Shown here: piece by piece, positions 45,903 to 54,880 of the stretch
Numbering within the stretch: position 1 is the stretch's first letter
How the letters are laid out: every line of letters starts with the position of its first letter
Assembly (NCBI GenBank): GCA_022447495.1
Contig: JAKVBH010000001.1
Coordinates: forward strand, 19,032-83,031
Length of the DNA stretch: 64,000 nucleotides
Direction: 5' to 3'
From: Marinovum sp.
GTDB taxonomy: Bacteria; Pseudomonadota; Alphaproteobacteria; Rhodobacterales; Rhodobacteraceae
Notes under the pieces: generated by a model
Told to the model about the DNA's origin: nothing
Database searches by the model: none
What the model saw: only the letters and a program-made list of their open reading frames with translations
Program-made: the position numbers and the translations under genes

Positions 45903-46513
45903 GAGAATGCCTCGTCAAATCCCAAAAGTTCGCCGGGGCGCGCCTTCAAGGGCGCAAGGTCGAGCGTTTCACCCTCAAAACCCAAATCGATATGTGTGGC
46001 AATCAGTACAGCTCCCCCCCGCGCCAAATGCGCGCGTACTGCATGTGCGAACGTCGCAACCGCGCGGGTATCCAGCGACACGGTCGGTTCATCCAAGAGC
46101 CAAACCGGACGTCGCGTAACCACCATGCGTGCAAGCCCAAGGCGGCGTTTTTGACCAGCGGATAATGCGCTGGCGGCGCGATCGCGAAGCGCGAGTAGAT
46201 CGAAGGCTGTGAGCGCGGCACCGATGTCATCATGGCCAAAGGTTTGCGCCCAAAAAGTCAGGTTCTCCGTCACTGTGAGCGTCGCTTTGATGCCATCGGA
46301 ATGGGCCGCATAAGCCAACGTGTCTGGCTCTACGATAACGTCTCCAGAAGAAGCGGGTTGCAGGCCAGCAAGCGTGCGCAAAAGCGTAGTTTTGCCGGAA
46401 CCATTTGGCCCGCGCAAGATCATGGCCGTTTGGGTCGTGAGTTTAAACGACACCCCCGTCAACACAGGCACGCCGCCTCGGCTCACACTGAGATCACGCG
46501 CCTCGAGCATCAC
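45899..46513 (-). CDS. ccmA: Haem exporter ATP-binding protein CcmA
   Basis: A 204-residue ABC ATPase. Walker A is GPNGSGKTTLLR, the signature is ALSAGQKRRLGLARM (LSAGQ, as in CcmA), and Walker B is WLLDEPTVSLD. It powers release of holo-CcmE during cytochrome c assembly. It is 6 bp after the Mth938-domain gene and coupled to ccmB. Confidence 0.94.
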   Translation of the reverse strand: MMLEARDLSVSRGGVPVLTGVSFKLTTQTAMILRGPNGSGKTTLLRTLAGLQPASSGDVIVEPDTLAYAAHSDGIKATLTVTENLTFWAQTFGHDDIGAALTAFDLLALRDRAASALSAGQKRRLGLARMVVTRRPVWLLDEPTVSLDTRAVATFAHAVRAHLARGGAVLIATHIDLGFEGETLDLAPLKARPGELLGFDEAFS

Positions 46514-46519
46514 CCGTCC

Positions 46520-46876
46520 TTATTCCACACAAAGCGCCGCCATGGCGATGCGCCGACCCTCTGAAAGGAGCACATTGTAGGTGCGGCAGGCCGTGGCCGT
46601 GGCCATGCTTTCAAAACCAACTCCTGCCTCAGTCAACGCATCTCTCGTTGCTTTGGGCGGATGGGCGATCTCGGCGCCCGTGCCCAGAAAGAGCACGTCC
46701 ACAGTGTCTTTTAGGGCGATCAAAGGTGCAACGTCATCATATCCCTGCCACTTCAAAACGCCGCCGGGGTGACATAGCACATGGCCGCGCACCACTTCCC
46801 CACCGACGCGGAAGCCGTCCGTGGCATATCCTTCCACGGGTTTGGCATCGGTGAAGACAACCTCATTGAGACGCAT
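46520..46876 (-). CDS. Mth938-like domain protein
   Basis: A 118-residue soluble protein of the Mth938/DUF498 family. GYATDGFRVGGEVVRGHVLCHPGG, VDVLFLGTGAEIAHPP and VGFESMATATACRTYNVLLSEGRRIAMAAL are typical. Human NDUFAF3 is a distant relative, but the bacterial function is not settled. It regularly sits between secF and ccmA in Rhodobacterales. ATG 46876 is preferred; one five codons upstream is possible. Confidence 0.88.
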   Translation of the reverse strand: MRLNEVVFTDAKPVEGYATDGFRVGGEVVRGHVLCHPGGVLKWQGYDDVAPLIALKDTVDVLFLGTGAEIAHPPKATRDALTEAGVGFESMATATACRTYNVLLSEGRRIAMAALCVE

Positions 46877-46899
46877 GCTATGTCCTCGCACGTTGCGGG

Positions 46900-47652
46900 T
46901 CAGCCCCAGATCGGCAAACCCAAGACAATGGCTAAGGCGATAATGGCGTACGCGGTACTGCGATAAAAGGCTTCTCTGCTGGGGTCAAACACCGCAGCGC
47001 CCAAACGGGTACCGATGCCATAGGGCACCAAAAGCACGAGGCCCAAGACGATCGACGACAACGGCAGCATGTTTTGCAGGACCATGAGCGGCAACAAACA
47101 CGCGCTTGTCAAAGTGAGAAAAAGAAGCGTGTTTGCGCGACTAACTGCAATCGTATCGGCGCGGGCCAGTTGAAAGAGAATCATCACGGGCCCGTTCAAA
47201 CCGGTGGCCCCGCCCAAGAAACCAGCGGCACCGCCGACAAAACCACGCGCAGCAAAACTCGGTTCCGTGCGGACACGCCAGCCCCCCATAAGCGCCACGA
47301 GTGTCAGGGAGCACACAAACAACACCGCCCACCGCATCAAAGTCAGATCGGTGCTCCGCAAAACCCAAAGCCCCAAAGAGGCGGTCACACAGGCCGCCGC
47401 GATCATCCACATGACGGTCCGACGTTCCGCAACGCGCCATGCGCCCGGCATCAATGTGAAAACCGATGCAATGTTGCTAATTGAGAAGGCGGCGACGGCG
47501 GTTTCGACCGGCAAAAACCGGCTCGCCATTGGCATAAAGATCAGCGCGGCACCAAAGCCGGCGAAGCCATGGACCAAACCCGCCATGACCGCGACAACGA
47601 CGACCCATCCCAACCCAGGCACGGCAAGCACCTGGGCCAGCACATCAAGCAT
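46900..47652 (-). CDS. TauE/SafE-family sulfite exporter-like membrane protein
   Basis: A 250-residue membrane protein with about eight hydrophobic segments. VMAGLVHGFAGFGAALIFMPMAS and the second repeat GFVGGAAGFLGGATGLNGPVMILF are the two internal family repeats. Members export sulfite, sulfoacetate or related anions; the substrate is not known here. ATG 47652 overlaps the secF end by 8 bp. It is inserted in the sec-ccm run. Confidence 0.88.
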   Translation of the reverse strand: MLDVLAQVLAVPGLGWVVVVAVMAGLVHGFAGFGAALIFMPMASRFLPVETAVAAFSISNIASVFTLMPGAWRVAERRTVMWMIAAACVTASLGLWVLRSTDLTLMRWAVLFVCSLTLVALMGGWRVRTEPSFAARGFVGGAAGFLGGATGLNGPVMILFQLARADTIAVSRANTLLFLTLTSACLLPLMVLQNMLPLSSIVLGLVLLVPYGIGTRLGAAVFDPSREAFYRSTAYAIIALAIVLGLPIWG

Positions 47653-48619
47653 CAACGTTTCCGAATTGATTGCCCGCGTTGGCGTCAGGCTTGGACCAAT
47701 CCCGCTTTACGCCAAGGACGAGAAGCACCGCGGAGGCCACAAAGATCGACGAGTATGTCCCGACAATCACGCCCCAAATCATCGCAAACACAAAGCCGCG
47801 GATCACGTCTCCGCCTAGCACGAAAAGCGCGATCAGAGCCAGAAGCGTGGTCACCGAAGTCATGAAGGTCCGGCTCAACGTCTCATTGATCGACAGGTTC
47901 AACACCTCACGCAGGGGCCGCTTTTTGTACTTCATCAGGTTCTCACGCACACGGTCAAAGACGACCACAGTGTCATTGAGCGAATACCCGACGATGGTCA
48001 AAAGTGCCGCGATGATGGCGAGGTCAAATTTGATCTGAAGTTCAGAAAAAATCCCGATGGTGAGCACGACGTCATGCACCAAAGCGGCCACAGCGCCGAG
48101 CGCGAATTGCCATTCAAACCGCAGCCAAATGTAGATCAAAACAGCGCCAATCGCTAGAACCACCGCGATGGCGGCAGTTTGGATCAACTCTCCCGACACT
48201 TTGGGCCCCACGGATTCCACCGATGGGAACGGCAGGACCAATCCAGGATCCGTCGCTGCCAAAGCATCCGCGACGCGTTCAATCATTTCGCCCGAAACCG
48301 ATTCATCGCCTTCTTGGGCTTGGATGCGGATTTGGGCGACGAATTGGTCATCGCGGAACTGCGGATCAAAGACCTCTGAGATGGTGATGTCGCCCAGCTC
48401 AAGCGGTGCAAGTGCCGTGCGGTATGCGCCCACATCGATGGGTTGTGTGCTTTCTGCGCGGATGGTTGTGCCGCCACGGAAATCGATGCCGAAGTTCAGC
48501 CCCTGAAGGAAGAAGGACGCAAACGACAACACGATCAAGAAAACCGAAATCCCAAGCCACAGTTTAGGCCGTGAGAAGAAGTCAAAGTTGGTGCCTTGTT
48601 TGACGAGACGCAGACGCAT
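47645..48619 (-). CDS. secF: Protein translocase subunit SecF
   Basis: A 324-residue membrane protein of the Sec accessory complex. The first segment is KLWLGISVFLIVLSFASFFLQG, followed by LNFGIDFRGGT, the SecF signature. GYSLNDTVVVFDRVRENL lies in the second half. With SecD it uses the proton gradient to pull secreted proteins. ATG 48619 gives the family start; it is 2 bp after secD. Confidence 0.96.
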   Translation of the reverse strand: MRLRLVKQGTNFDFFSRPKLWLGISVFLIVLSFASFFLQGLNFGIDFRGGTTIRAESTQPIDVGAYRTALAPLELGDITISEVFDPQFRDDQFVAQIRIQAQEGDESVSGEMIERVADALAATDPGLVLPFPSVESVGPKVSGELIQTAAIAVVLAIGAVLIYIWLRFEWQFALGAVAALVHDVVLTIGIFSELQIKFDLAIIAALLTIVGYSLNDTVVVFDRVRENLMKYKKRPLREVLNLSINETLSRTFMTSVTTLLALIALFVLGGDVIRGFVFAMIWGVIVGTYSSIFVASAVLLVLGVKRDWSKPDANAGNQFGNVDA

Positions 48620-48621
48620 GA

Positions 48622-50292
48622 TCAGACCTCCAACGTGCGCGGACGGGCGCGTTCGAACCACATCACGATCATGACCCGCGTGACGAAGATGGCGGTAAAG
48701 ACAGATGTAAGGATGCCGAGACCCAGCGTGATTGCAAAGCCACGTACGGGGCCGGAGCCCATGGCAAAGAGGATTACTGCGGTGATGAAGGTTGTGATGT
48801 TGGCGTCGACAATCGCTGACAAAGCCTTTTCATAGCCAAGCTCGATAGCCCGTGACGGGCCTTTAGCTGTCTTAAGCTCTTCTCGTATCCGTTCAAAAAC
48901 CAACACATTGGCGTCGACCGCCATACCCACTGTCAGAACGATCCCTGCGATACCAGGAAGGGTCAGCGTACCACCGATCAAGCTCAGCAGTCCAAAGATC
49001 AAACAGATGTTAATAATCAACGCCACGTTGGCAAAAATGCCGAAGAGACCGTAGCTGAGGAACATGAAAACAAGCACAGCCGCAAAGGCCACGATCGTTG
49101 CGATTTTGCCAGCGTCAATGCTGTCTTGCCCAAGCTCGGGCCCGATGGTGCGTTCTTCAAGGAAGGTCAATTCCGCAGGCAAGGCCCCTGCCCTGAGCAA
49201 AACCGCAAGATTGGTGGATTCCTCTACTGAGAAATTCCCGGTTATGATGCCGGATCCACCGGGGATGTGGCTCTGAATAACGGGCGCGGAGATGACCTCA
49301 TCATCGAGCACGATGGCGAAGGGATTGCCAATGTTTTCCGCCGTATAATCTCCAAACTTGCGCGCGCCTGCGGGGTTGAACCGAAAGTTCACCGCAGGAC
49401 GGCCATTTTGATCAAAACTAGGTTGGGCATCCACCAACTCTTCGCCGGTGACCACCGGGTTCTCTTCCAAAATGTAGAAGACGCCGTTTTCGTCCAAAGA
49501 CGGCGCGATTTCGTTGCCAACGCCGGGCGCGTCGTCAGCCGACGCCGCGCGGCCGATGACGGGCTGGAAGGTCAGTTGCGCAGTAGTGCCGATGATGTCT
49601 TTGAGTTCTTGCGCTGAGCCAAGACCCGGCACCTGGATCAAAATGCGATCTGCGCCTTGGCGTTGAATGGTCGGCTCGCGCGTTCCAACCTCGTCAATCC
49701 GGCGGCGAATAGTCTCAAGCGCTTGTTGCAGCGTGCGCTCATCAGAGGCCACACGCTCAGCTTCGGACAAGGTCACAATGATCAAATCGTCTTGGCCGCT
49801 GGCCTCAAGGTCATTTTCCAGAATGCCGCTGACGTTGATCGTAGACGTAACCGGTTGGGCCAGGCCACGCACCAACTCCAATGCGCGCGCCATGCCTTCG
49901 GGCTGAGAAATTCGAACATGCAATTCGTCAGGGGGGCTTGGCTGACGACGAATAGTGCCCACCGTACTGCGTTCGGGGCGCAAAACATCCCGCACTTCTG
50001 GCCAAAGCGATGTAATGCGTTGTTCGTAGACGTCTTCGACCTGCACTTCGGCAAGAAGATGGGCACCGCCGCGCAAGTCGAGGCCAAGGTTGACCAGCCC
50101 GGAGGGCAGCGCCGAAGGCCAACCACTGGCAGCGGCGGCGCGTTCTGGGGTTTCGCCAAACATCTCGATGTCGGCAACCGCATCGTTGTGCTGTTCAACC
50201 CGTTCGTAGAACAGGTTGGGAGCGGCCAAGACCAGACCAAGCAGACAGGTCAGCAAAATGGTCACGCGTTTCCAAGCGTCAATTTGCAACAT
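48622..50292 (-). CDS. secD: Protein translocase subunit SecD
   Basis: A 556-residue membrane protein. One N-terminal helix is followed by LGLDLRGGAHLLAEV (the D1 signature), a large periplasmic domain, and five C-terminal helices with GMAVDANVLVFERIREEL. It forms the SecDF motor with the next gene. It follows yajC by 55 bp. Confidence 0.96.
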   Translation of the reverse strand: MLQIDAWKRVTILLTCLLGLVLAAPNLFYERVEQHNDAVADIEMFGETPERAAAASGWPSALPSGLVNLGLDLRGGAHLLAEVQVEDVYEQRITSLWPEVRDVLRPERSTVGTIRRQPSPPDELHVRISQPEGMARALELVRGLAQPVTSTINVSGILENDLEASGQDDLIIVTLSEAERVASDERTLQQALETIRRRIDEVGTREPTIQRQGADRILIQVPGLGSAQELKDIIGTTAQLTFQPVIGRAASADDAPGVGNEIAPSLDENGVFYILEENPVVTGEELVDAQPSFDQNGRPAVNFRFNPAGARKFGDYTAENIGNPFAIVLDDEVISAPVIQSHIPGGSGIITGNFSVEESTNLAVLLRAGALPAELTFLEERTIGPELGQDSIDAGKIATIVAFAAVLVFMFLSYGLFGIFANVALIINICLIFGLLSLIGGTLTLPGIAGIVLTVGMAVDANVLVFERIREELKTAKGPSRAIELGYEKALSAIVDANITTFITAVILFAMGSGPVRGFAITLGLGILTSVFTAIFVTRVMIVMWFERARPRTLEV

Positions 50293-50347
50293 CGCGTGCC
50301 GTTCCTTCTACGTAAAACGTGTTAGGTCGCTGTCCGACCTAGGGGGA

Positions 50348-50635
50348 TCAGGACGCAGCCGGTTCCGTTTTGGACCGAACGTCGGCGATCGTGGCTTGGA
50401 CCACGCGAACGCGCACGTTGTCTGCAATTTCGACTTCAACTTCGCCGTCTTCTTTGACCTTATTGACCTTGCCGATCAGGCCGCCTTGGGTGACGACCAC
50501 GTCGCCGCGGCGAATGGCGGCAACCATGGTCTGGTGCTCTTTGACCTTCTTCTGCTGAGGACGGATCAACAGGAAATACATGATCGCGAAGATCAGGATC
50601 AGTGGAATGAACTGCGCGAAAGCACTTTGGTCCAT
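50348..50635 (-). CDS. yajC: Preprotein translocase subunit YajC
   Basis: A 95-residue membrane protein with one helix (FIPLILIFAIMYFLLIRPQQKKVKEHQ) and the family segment MVAAIRRGDVVVTQGGLIGKV. It associates with SecDF. ATG 50635 (MDQSAFAQ) is the normal start; the long open frame upstream is not part of it. It heads the yajC-secD-secF block. Confidence 0.95.
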   Translation of the reverse strand: MDQSAFAQFIPLILIFAIMYFLLIRPQQKKVKEHQTMVAAIRRGDVVVTQGGLIGKVNKVKEDGEVEVEIADNVRVRVVQATIADVRSKTEPAAS

Positions 50636-50646
50636 GAAGCGGCCTT

Positions 50647-50895
50647 TCAGGTCTCGCTGGCGTACTCCGCCAGGTGGTCGATGGGAGCGGAGGAAGCCTC
50701 CTCGCGCGGTTTGGCGGAACCTATGCGTGAGGCATGGGGTTTGCAAGAGAGCGCGGGCGCGCAAAATGGCCCGTGTCGCTGTCTTCCAACGGAAGTTAGC
50801 AGGCCGATGCCGCAATCGGCGCAAATTCCCCCCTTTACGGACGCGCCGCGGTCGATTTGGGCATTGGACAGGTCAAAACGCATCAGCCGCGCCAA
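50647..50895 (-). CDS. Possible small Cys-containing protein upstream of yajC
   Basis: The 306-bp stretch 50636-50941 between yajC and pgi holds no recognised gene. A frame of 82 codons ends 11 bp before yajC on the same strand. It contains ICADCGIGLL and GPFCAPALSC, four cysteines that could bind a metal, and its third codon positions are GC-rich. I see no family match and no clear ribosome site. It may be a real small gene or only a chance frame in the yajC leader. Confidence 0.25.
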   Translation of the reverse strand: MARLMRFDLSNAQIDRGASVKGGICADCGIGLLTSVGRQRHGPFCAPALSCKPHASRIGSAKPREEASSAPIDHLAEYASET

Positions 50896-50941
50896 GGCGC
50901 GGTGGTCAGAAGTCCTTGGATAGTTCTAAACCTTGGGTCCG

Positions 50942-52531
50942 TTACGCATCCGCACGGCGGTGGCGCAAAGCAAAGTCAATCAACCCTTGGGTCGAACTGT
51001 CCTTTTCTTCGGCACTGGCTTTCCCACTCACCATGGGCCCAAGCGCTGTTGCCAGTTCTTTGCCAAGCTCAACACCCCATTGGTCAAATGAGTTGATCCC
51101 CAAGATCACACCCTCGACAAAAACGCGATGTTCGTAGAGCGCGATGATTTTGCCCAAGGTCTCCGGGTCGAGCTGTTCGTAAATGAGGGTTGTGGATGGG
51201 CGGTTGCCAGGGAAAACACGATGCGCAGCCTGACGTTGCAGCTCCACCCCATTGAAATAGTCGGAGATCTTTGCTTTGGCCTCTTTGAACTTGCGGCCCA
51301 CCATCAACGCCTCAGATTGTGCAAAGCAATTGGCCAAGAGAAGGTCGTGGTGATGTTGCAGGTCCTCTTCATGGCCACGCGCCGCCACCAGAAATTCACA
51401 CGGAACAATGCGCGATCCTTGGTGGATCAACTGATAGAATGCATGTTGGCCATTGGTGCCCGGCTCGCCCCAGACGATGGGGCCTGTCGGCACCTCAACC
51501 ACTGCGCCATCCATGGCAACGCGTTTGCCGTTTGATTCCATCTCCAACTGTTGAAGATAGGCAGGTAGCCGTGCAAGTCTGTCATCGTACGGCAAGACGG
51601 CACGCGTCTCATAGCCCAATATTTGAGCGTGCCAAATGCCCACAAGCGCAAGCAAAACCGGCATATTTTCGGCCAACGGAGCCTCACGAAAGTGGTTGTC
51701 CATCGAGCGTGCGCCAGCCAAGAATTGACGGAAACGCTCTGGTCCAATCGCCAACATCAGCGACAAGCCAATCGGTCCCCAGACCGAATAACGACCGCCA
51801 ACGTAATCGCCGAAACTAAAGACCCGGCTTGGGTGGATACCAAATTCCCGGGTTTTCTCCAGCGAGCTGGAGACCGCGGCAAATTGCAGCCCAGGATTGC
51901 CACCATTACCCTTCATCCAAGCCTTGGCCGTGGCCGCATTGGTCATGGTTTCGATCGTGGTGAAGGTCTTGGATGCAACAATAACCAACGTGCTTTGTGG
52001 ATCACAGAGCTTAAGCGTATCTGCGATGTCAGCCCCATCCACATTGGAGACAAAGTGGCAGCGTGGCCCATCGTGGTAGGGTGCCAACGCTCGAACCGCC
52101 ATGGCCGGGCCAAGATCTGACCCGCCAATACCAATATTGATGACGTCAGTAATCTCACCGGCGCGAACGTCTTCGGCGAATGCCTCCATCCGTGTGCGGG
52201 TTTCCGTGATCTCTGGCATGATATCCTTGCCATTGAGTTCAACCGGCACACCGGAGGTGTTGCGCAGGGCCGTGTGAAGCACAGCACGTCCTTCGGTTTC
52301 ATTGATGGGATCGCCCGCAAACATGGCTTTCGCTTTACTGGACACCCTGGCGGCATCCGCCAAATGCAGCAATTGCCAAGTCACCTCCGTATCCAAGAGC
52401 GTCTTGGAATAATCAAAGCGCATTTTACAGGCAGTGACCGAGAAATGTTGGGCCCTCATAGGCGTTTTGAACAAATCAACAATTCTACGTTCGCCAAGCT
52501 CATCAGCTTTGAGCTTCAAGTCTTCCCACAT
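50942..52531 (-). CDS. pgi: Glucose-6-phosphate isomerase
   Basis: A 529-residue enzyme that interconverts glucose-6-phosphate and fructose-6-phosphate. [43 protein letters not shown] and [14 protein letters not shown] are the standard PGI signatures, with catalytic Glu, His and Lys regions present ([17 protein letters not shown]). It is the last gene of zwf-pgl-pgi, 30 bp after pgl. Confidence 0.96.
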   Translation of the reverse strand: MWEDLKLKADELGERRIVDLFKTPMRAQHFSVTACKMRFDYSKTLLDTEVTWQLLHLADAARVSSKAKAMFAGDPINETEGRAVLHTALRNTSGVPVELNGKDIMPEITETRTRMEAFAEDVRAGEITDVINIGIGGSDLGPAMAVRALAPYHDGPRCHFVSNVDGADIADTLKLCDPQSTLVIVASKTFTTIETMTNAATAKAWMKGNGGNPGLQFAAVSSSLEKTREFGIHPSRVFSFGDYVGGRYSVWGPIGLSLMLAIGPERFRQFLAGARSMDNHFREAPLAENMPVLLALVGIWHAQILGYETRAVLPYDDRLARLPAYLQQLEMESNGKRVAMDGAVVEVPTGPIVWGEPGTNGQHAFYQLIHQGSRIVPCEFLVAARGHEEDLQHHHDLLLANCFAQSEALMVGRKFKEAKAKISDYFNGVELQRQAAHRVFPGNRPSTTLIYEQLDPETLGKIIALYEHRVFVEGVILGINSFDQWGVELGKELATALGPMVSGKASAEEKDSSTQGLIDFALRHRRADA

Positions 52532-52561
52532 AAAAGTCTCCTCTGCCCCTCAACGAAGTAA

Positions 52562-53233
52562 TTATGGGGCCCAATGAACCATCATACCGCTTAAAACTGC
52601 CCTCACGGGCGCCTCTTGCGGGGTGAGATGGATGGCCCGCTCGTAGGCCTGTCTCTTATCAGCGCCAGTCATGACAATATGTTTAACAACTGCGCCATCG
52701 AGCGCGCGTGCGCACAAGGTGACACGGGGTTCCGGCGCACCGGGCGCGCGCATGGCCAAAAGGGTCGGCGCATCAGCCGCCAAAGCGGCGTCCAGTTGAT
52801 CTGCGCCCGGGAAAAGCGAAGCCGTGTGCATGTCGGCCCCCATACCCAAAAGCAGGATATCAATCGGCAATGCACCGTCGATTGGCGCGGCCAGCTTATC
52901 GAGCTTGTCCTCGGGGTTTTGTGCTGGCGTATAGAGCGGCAGAAAGTTGGCCGCAGATGCACGATTCACCAGCAAACGTTCTCGCAGCAGTCGGGTGTTT
53001 GAGCGCTCGCTATTCTCAGGTACCCAGCGTTCGTCGCTGAGCATCACATCTACCCTCGACCAATCAAGGTCCGCTGCACAGAGATCGTCAAAGATGGGCC
53101 CAGGTGTCGTGCCGCCAGGCACAACAAACAACACACGATCTTCATGTGCCAAAGCGGCGCGTAAATCACCCGCCAACTTGCTTGCCATGTCCATGAACAT
53201 CAGTTCGCGGTCTGGATATTCGATCAGTGTCAT
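52562..53233 (-). CDS. pgl: 6-phosphogluconolactonase
   Basis: A 223-residue hydrolase (DevB/SOL type) that opens 6-phosphogluconolactone. VLFVVPGGTTPGPIFDDLCA, VMLSDERWVPENSERSNTRLL and LLGMGADMHTASLFPG are the family motifs; the last reads MGADMHTASLFPG where GxDGHxAS is usual, so Asp-Gly is replaced by Asp-Met. The start overlaps the zwf stop by 4 bp. Confidence 0.94.
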   Translation of the reverse strand: MTLIEYPDRELMFMDMASKLAGDLRAALAHEDRVLFVVPGGTTPGPIFDDLCAADLDWSRVDVMLSDERWVPENSERSNTRLLRERLLVNRASAANFLPLYTPAQNPEDKLDKLAAPIDGALPIDILLLGMGADMHTASLFPGADQLDAALAADAPTLLAMRAPGAPEPRVTLCARALDGAVVKHIVMTGADKRQAYERAIHLTPQEAPVRAVLSGMMVHWAP

Positions 53234-54699
53234 GATTTCACCTCGCGCCAGCGGCGTCCATCACGATGCATCAGCATCAGCGCATCCTCCGGCCCTGCCG
53301 AGTAGGCATCATAGGTTTTTGGCACGTCCCCACGGGCGACCCAGCCTTCGATGATCGGGTCAGTCCAGGCCCAGGCCGCTTCGACCTCATCGCCGCGCAT
53401 AAAGAGCGTTTGGTTGCCACGCATCACATCCATGATGAGGCGTTCATAGGCGTCAGGCACTTCTTCCACTTCTGGCCCCAAGGCATCCGCAAATGACATG
53501 TCGAGCGGCACATTGATCAAACGCATCCCACCAGGGCCAGGCTCTTTGATCGTTACCCCAAGGGTGATGCCTTCATTGGGCTGCAAGCGAATAGAGAGCA
53601 CATTTTGACCGCCCCCCACACCCTCGCTCCGCGCGTCTGCGCCAAAAATTGAGTGAGGCGTGTCCTTGAAAACCACGGCAATCTCAGATGTCCGCGCCTT
53701 GAGCTTTTTGCCGGTGCGCAGGTAGATCGGCGTGCCCGACCAACGCCAATTGGACAAGTGGGTTTTTAGGGCAATGAAGCTTTCTGTTTTGGAGCGGGCA
53801 TCACCGGCGTCTTCACGGTACGAAGGTTCGTCACCGGTTGCGTCGTACTGCCCGCGCACGATGTGGTGCGGTTCGACCGGATCAAGGGCGCGAATGACCT
53901 TTAGTTTTTCGTCGCGCACTGCGTCGGGGTCGAATTTCGACGGCGGCTCCATGGCTATGAGGCACAAAAGCTGCATCAGGTGGTTTTGCACCATGTCGCG
54001 CATGGCACCGGATTTGTCATAGTAACCGCCGCGCCCTCCAACACCCACGGTTTCGGCCACGGTGATTTGAATATGATCAACATACTGAGCCGACCAAATC
54101 GGCTCGAACAACAAGTTGCCAAAACGAACCGCCATCAGGTTTTGCACCGTTTCCTTGCCCAGATAGTGGTCGATACGGTAAATCTGATCTTCCGCAAAAT
54201 GCTGCGCCAACGTGGCGTTGAGCGCCCGGGCACTGTCACGGTCACGACCGAAGGGCTTTTCCACAACGATGCGCGCTTGACGATGGGCCATGCCGTAAAG
54301 TTTGAGACGCTCTGCCAAGTCTCCAAAGAGGCCCGGTCCAACCGAAAAGTAAAAGGCGCGCACGGCACCGTCGCGCAAACGTTTGGCCAAGTCCGCCCAC
54401 CCTGCCTCACCGCGGGCATCCGTAGTGACGTACCCCAAAGTTGTGACGAAGGAATCGAGCTGCGGACAATTTTGGGGACGTCCGGGATCAAACTCCAGGA
54501 TCGCAGCGCGCACGAAGTCTCGATAGCCCGCATCATCCATGTCCGACCGAGCCGCACCGATGATGCGCGCCTCCGGCGGCATTTGTCCCGCACAAAACCG
54601 GCGGAACAATCCCGGGAGAATTTTCCGGCGGGCCAAATCGCCCGTGCCACCAAAAATTACGAGGTCAAATGCCTCAACCGGGATGACACGCGATACCAT
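53230..54699 (-). CDS. zwf: Glucose-6-phosphate 1-dehydrogenase
   Basis: A 489-residue NADP-dependent enzyme, the entry to the Entner-Doudoroff and pentose phosphate pathways. The dinucleotide site is IFGGTGDLARRKILPGL, and the active site is RIDHYLGKETVQNLMAVRFGN. EKPFGRD and the C-terminal VPLDMSFADALG are conserved. It leads the zwf-pgl-pgi operon. A 12-bp palindrome 27 bp upstream of the ATG suggests control by a LacI-family repressor. Confidence 0.96.
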   Translation of the reverse strand: MVSRVIPVEAFDLVIFGGTGDLARRKILPGLFRRFCAGQMPPEARIIGAARSDMDDAGYRDFVRAAILEFDPGRPQNCPQLDSFVTTLGYVTTDARGEAGWADLAKRLRDGAVRAFYFSVGPGLFGDLAERLKLYGMAHRQARIVVEKPFGRDRDSARALNATLAQHFAEDQIYRIDHYLGKETVQNLMAVRFGNLLFEPIWSAQYVDHIQITVAETVGVGGRGGYYDKSGAMRDMVQNHLMQLLCLIAMEPPSKFDPDAVRDEKLKVIRALDPVEPHHIVRGQYDATGDEPSYREDAGDARSKTESFIALKTHLSNWRWSGTPIYLRTGKKLKARTSEIAVVFKDTPHSIFGADARSEGVGGGQNVLSIRLQPNEGITLGVTIKEPGPGGMRLINVPLDMSFADALGPEVEEVPDAYERLIMDVMRGNQTLFMRGDEVEAAWAWTDPIIEGWVARGDVPKTYDAYSAGPEDALMLMHRDGRRWREVKS

Positions 54700-54725
54700 T
54701 GGCTTGCCCTCGTTTTATGAACTTC

Positions 54726-54737
54726 GTTAGCGCTAAC
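54726..54737. promoter_or_regulatory. Palindromic operator upstream of zwf
   Basis: GTTAGCGCTAAC is a perfect 12-bp palindrome with a central CG, 27 bp before the zwf ATG. The form is typical of LacI-family sites for sugar catabolism. It differs from the agl palindrome in its arms (GTTAG against CAAAG), so a different repressor is likely. The rest of the 181-bp gap to the radical SAM gene shows nothing else. Confidence 0.65.
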
Positions 54738-54880
54738 TGCAATTAACCAAACATCGACGCGCTGTCCATGTTTCAGTGCGCCTTCACAATGGTGTCAAGC
54801 TTGGCCTGGACGCTAGGCAATTTAACAGCATACCGCTAGGGTCGTATCCACGTATGCCTCTGCGCAAGGAAGGACCAAGC

